Below are positions 13,617 to 15,137 of a stretch of DNA of 15,137 nt, piece after piece. Position numbers and translations under genes: made by a program. Numbering within the stretch: position 1 is the stretch's first letter; every line of letters starts with the position of its first letter. The stretch is from Oligoflexia bacterium. Its GTDB lineage: Bacteria > Bdellovibrionota > UBA1018. The notes under the pieces were generated by a model. That model did not search any database and was not told the origin of the DNA. It worked only from the letters and a program-made list of their open reading frames with translations. The DNA lies in NCBI GenBank assembly GCA_903854365.1, contig CAINWE010000162.1:1-15137 (forward strand), given 5' to 3'.

Positions 13617-15137
13617 TCAACTGCCCCCATTGGGATCAGAGTCAATTTGGATCAACACCATGGGCTCGGACACCAGCTGAAACACCGACTCACGATAAAC
13701 TTGCTGCCGAAACTTCCACAACTCATTCAATCCCCAAGACACCCTCACCATGCCATCTCTCGCCTTATTCCATGAAGCAATTTGCTGAAATGACTGTTGA
13801 ACGTGAGGCAGCAATTCTGCTCTGGCAACTACTAAAGATCCTTTCAAAAATTTCACCGGCCTCGATTGATCTGATCTAATCTCAACCGTGTTATGCTGTT
13901 GATCAAATTGACCCACGTAGTCAATTCCGGGATCAACGGATCGCACTAAGAAAGCGACTGACTTACCTTCTAGAATCTTACGAATTCGTTCTGGGTACCA
14001 CAGCGGTGACAAAAGCTTCGGAAAAACGCCATAAAAGAGCAAACAAATGGCTATCAAATACGAAGTACCCGAAAGCGCGAAGACCCTATAATCCCGCGAA
14101 CCAGTGGCAAGAAAACCAACCCCAACGAGAATACAGCCGACGACTGCTGCATGCAGGAGTCCATGATAATCAGGAAAAAAGGCATCAATCACAATGACGC
14201 ACACCAAAACTAAGAATCCAGTCACTCCGAACAATGCAGTCCCTGCGCGCTCCCGCAGGAGCCGCGCAATAGGTGAATGCCCCTCTCTCCAAGGCAATAG
14301 ACTCAAGCCTGCAACCGCAGGAAGCATCCAATGAAAATGAGGGTCACCGACCCAGAGAAAGGGCAAAAAATTACCCAAAATGACTGAAAGCCCGAACTTG
14401 GTTTCAAATTTCTTAATTAGGGCTAAATCACAAACACCTGAAAGGTAATGAAACGTCCACGGAACCGTTGCAACTGCAAGAAATTGAAATAACTTTCCAA
14501 CGGCCTGATCTCCCAGCCGACTGACACTTTGATTCATAAAGAAATAATCGGAAAACTCTCGCCCGTACTGCCCGTACATTGCAAACTGCCAGCCAAATGA
14601 GAGGAGTGCGGTACTGAGAAGTTCAGGCCAAAACCTCTTCAGCATGCGCAAATTTAGTCGCTTTTCCACGAAAAATAGCAACACCGTCGGCACTAAGAAA
14701 AAAACAAAAACTGGGCCCTTCCACTGATTCCCCATCCACACAAAAAAACAGGTCACTCGAAAAAGCCAGCCGTGCCCTTCCTCACAAAATCGCCATCCGA
14801 AATAAAGCACAGCCAGCAAACTCGCCACCAAGGGAATATCGAGCATTCCTAAGCGAGAAAAATAGAAAATCCCTAAGGAGGACGAAAAGACTACCACCGA
14901 CAGCAGGGCGTTACCCCTCGCTAAAACCTGCCGTTCTGCTGCTAAGTGTAACTGAGGAGCTGCGCCACCCATCAATGCCAAGGAGTATATCCGGCAGGAG
15001 AGCAAATAGACGAAGAGCAACGACAACACATGAAAAACGAGAACCGTGCATCGAGCGGCAGTGCGTACACTCTTGACCAGCGGATAAACACCCATCGATA
15101 GCCAAAACAATAAAGGCGGTTTATTAAAGAAAGGCCT
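13617..15137 (-). CDS. GT39/ArnT-like membrane glycosyltransferase, 5' end outside the window
   Basis: A partial gene: the reading frame is open to the window edge, and the visible 506 codons begin inside a conserved segment NKPPLLFWL (codons about 15122-15096). That segment matches the '(D/N)KPP.(L/Y)(Y/F)WL' motif of the ArnT/PMT (GT83/GT39) family, about 50-60 residues from the usual start. A TTG at 15110 could be mistaken for a start codon but lies within this motif. About ten further hydrophobic segments follow, including SRLGMLDIPLVASL, another family motif. A soluble C-terminal region of about 130 residues comes after the last helix. Such enzymes move a sugar from a polyprenyl-phosphate carrier to lipid A, protein or another periplasmic acceptor. 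Donor and acceptor here are unknown. It converges on the LptF/G gene with a 47-base gap. Confidence 0.88.
   Translation of the reverse strand, partial: RPFFNKPPLLFWLSMGVYPLVKSVRTAARCTVLVFHVLSLLFVYLLSCRIYSLALMGGAAPQLHLAAERQVLARGNALLSVVVFSSSLGIFYFSRLGMLDIPLVASLLAVLYFGWRFCEEGHGWLFRVTCFFVWMGNQWKGPVFVFFLVPTVLLFFVEKRLNLRMLKRFWPELLSTALLSFGWQFAMYGQYGREFSDYFFMNQSVSRLGDQAVGKLFQFLAVATVPWTFHYLSGVCDLALIKKFETKFGLSVILGNFLPFLWVGDPHFHWMLPAVAGLSLLPWREGHSPIARLLRERAGTALFGVTGFLVLVCVIVIDAFFPDYHGLLHAAVVGCILVGVGFLATGSRDYRVFALSGTSYLIAICLLFYGVFPKLLSPLWYPERIRKILEGKSVAFLVRSVDPGIDYVGQFDQQHNTVEIRSDQSRPVKFLKGSLVVARAELLPHVQQSFQQIASWNKARDGMVRVSWGLNELWKFRQQVYRESVFQLVSEPMVLIQIDSDPNGGS

Noticed and set aside
13594..13617. Hairpin (ATCAC..GTGAT or TCATCC/GGGTGA) between the convergent LptF/G and GT39 genes as a terminator
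   Set aside because: The stems are only 5-6 bp, several registers compete, and no U-run follows on either strand.
15108..15110. TTG as the start codon of the GT39/ArnT-like gene
   Set aside because: The frame is open to the window edge and the TTG sits inside the conserved KPPLLFWL motif, so the gene begins outside the window.

Overview
The window looks like a chromosomal segment of a Gram-negative bacterium. The evidence is an outer-membrane type beta-barrel protein with a signal peptide, an LptF/LptG-type LPS-export permease, a polyprenyl-phosphate sugar transferase and several GT-C membrane glycosyltransferases. The gene style (short conserved hypotheticals, this type of patatin, moderate GC, very tight packing) recalls the Bdellovibrionota or other former Deltaproteobacteria. 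That placement is inference, because no rRNA or marker phylogeny is available. I saw no tRNA, rRNA, CRISPR array, insertion sequence or phage gene.

Layout. 60-452 (+): small charged conserved hypothetical protein. 4040-439 (-): two-gene unit, a secreted/outer-membrane beta-barrel protein followed by ligA (NAD-dependent DNA ligase). 4102-5397 (+): cytoplasmic-type patatin phospholipase, divergent from the barrel protein across 61 bases that hold back-to-back promoter candidates. 5645-5394 (-): small one-helix membrane protein. 5742-6882 (+): three-gene coupled cluster of a small DUF883-like membrane-anchored protein and two different members of the 6-pyruvoyl-tetrahydropterin synthase (PTPS/QueD, COG0720) family. 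10996-6879 (-): pepA (leucyl aminopeptidase), asnS (asparaginyl-tRNA synthetase) and a GT87-like mannosyltransferase. 11046-13569 (+): an exopolysaccharide-priming sugar-phosphate transferase and an LptF/LptG-family permease, overlapping by 11 bases. 15137-13617 (-): a GT39/ArnT-like glycosyltransferase cut by the window edge.

How the genes fit together. Several genes serve the cell envelope: barrel protein, priming transferase, LptF/G permease, GT87 and GT39 enzymes, and perhaps the patatin. ligA, pepA and asnS are housekeeping genes. The most interesting part is the PTPS pair. Both proteins lack the catalytic cysteine of QueD/PTPS and carry Glu in an ExxHxH arrangement, the signature associated with PTPS-III enzymes that bypass dihydroneopterin aldolase (FolB) in folate synthesis. 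Both have also lost the usual catalytic His of the Asp-His pair. They are translationally coupled by ATGA overlaps to each other and to a small membrane protein.

Three convergent gene pairs overlap at their stop codons and no gene-free stretch exceeds about 100 bases, so the region is compact. Start sites were reassigned for the barrel protein (4040), the DUF883-like protein (5742) and the LptF/G protein (12436), on the basis of signal peptides, Shine-Dalgarno sites or homology limits.
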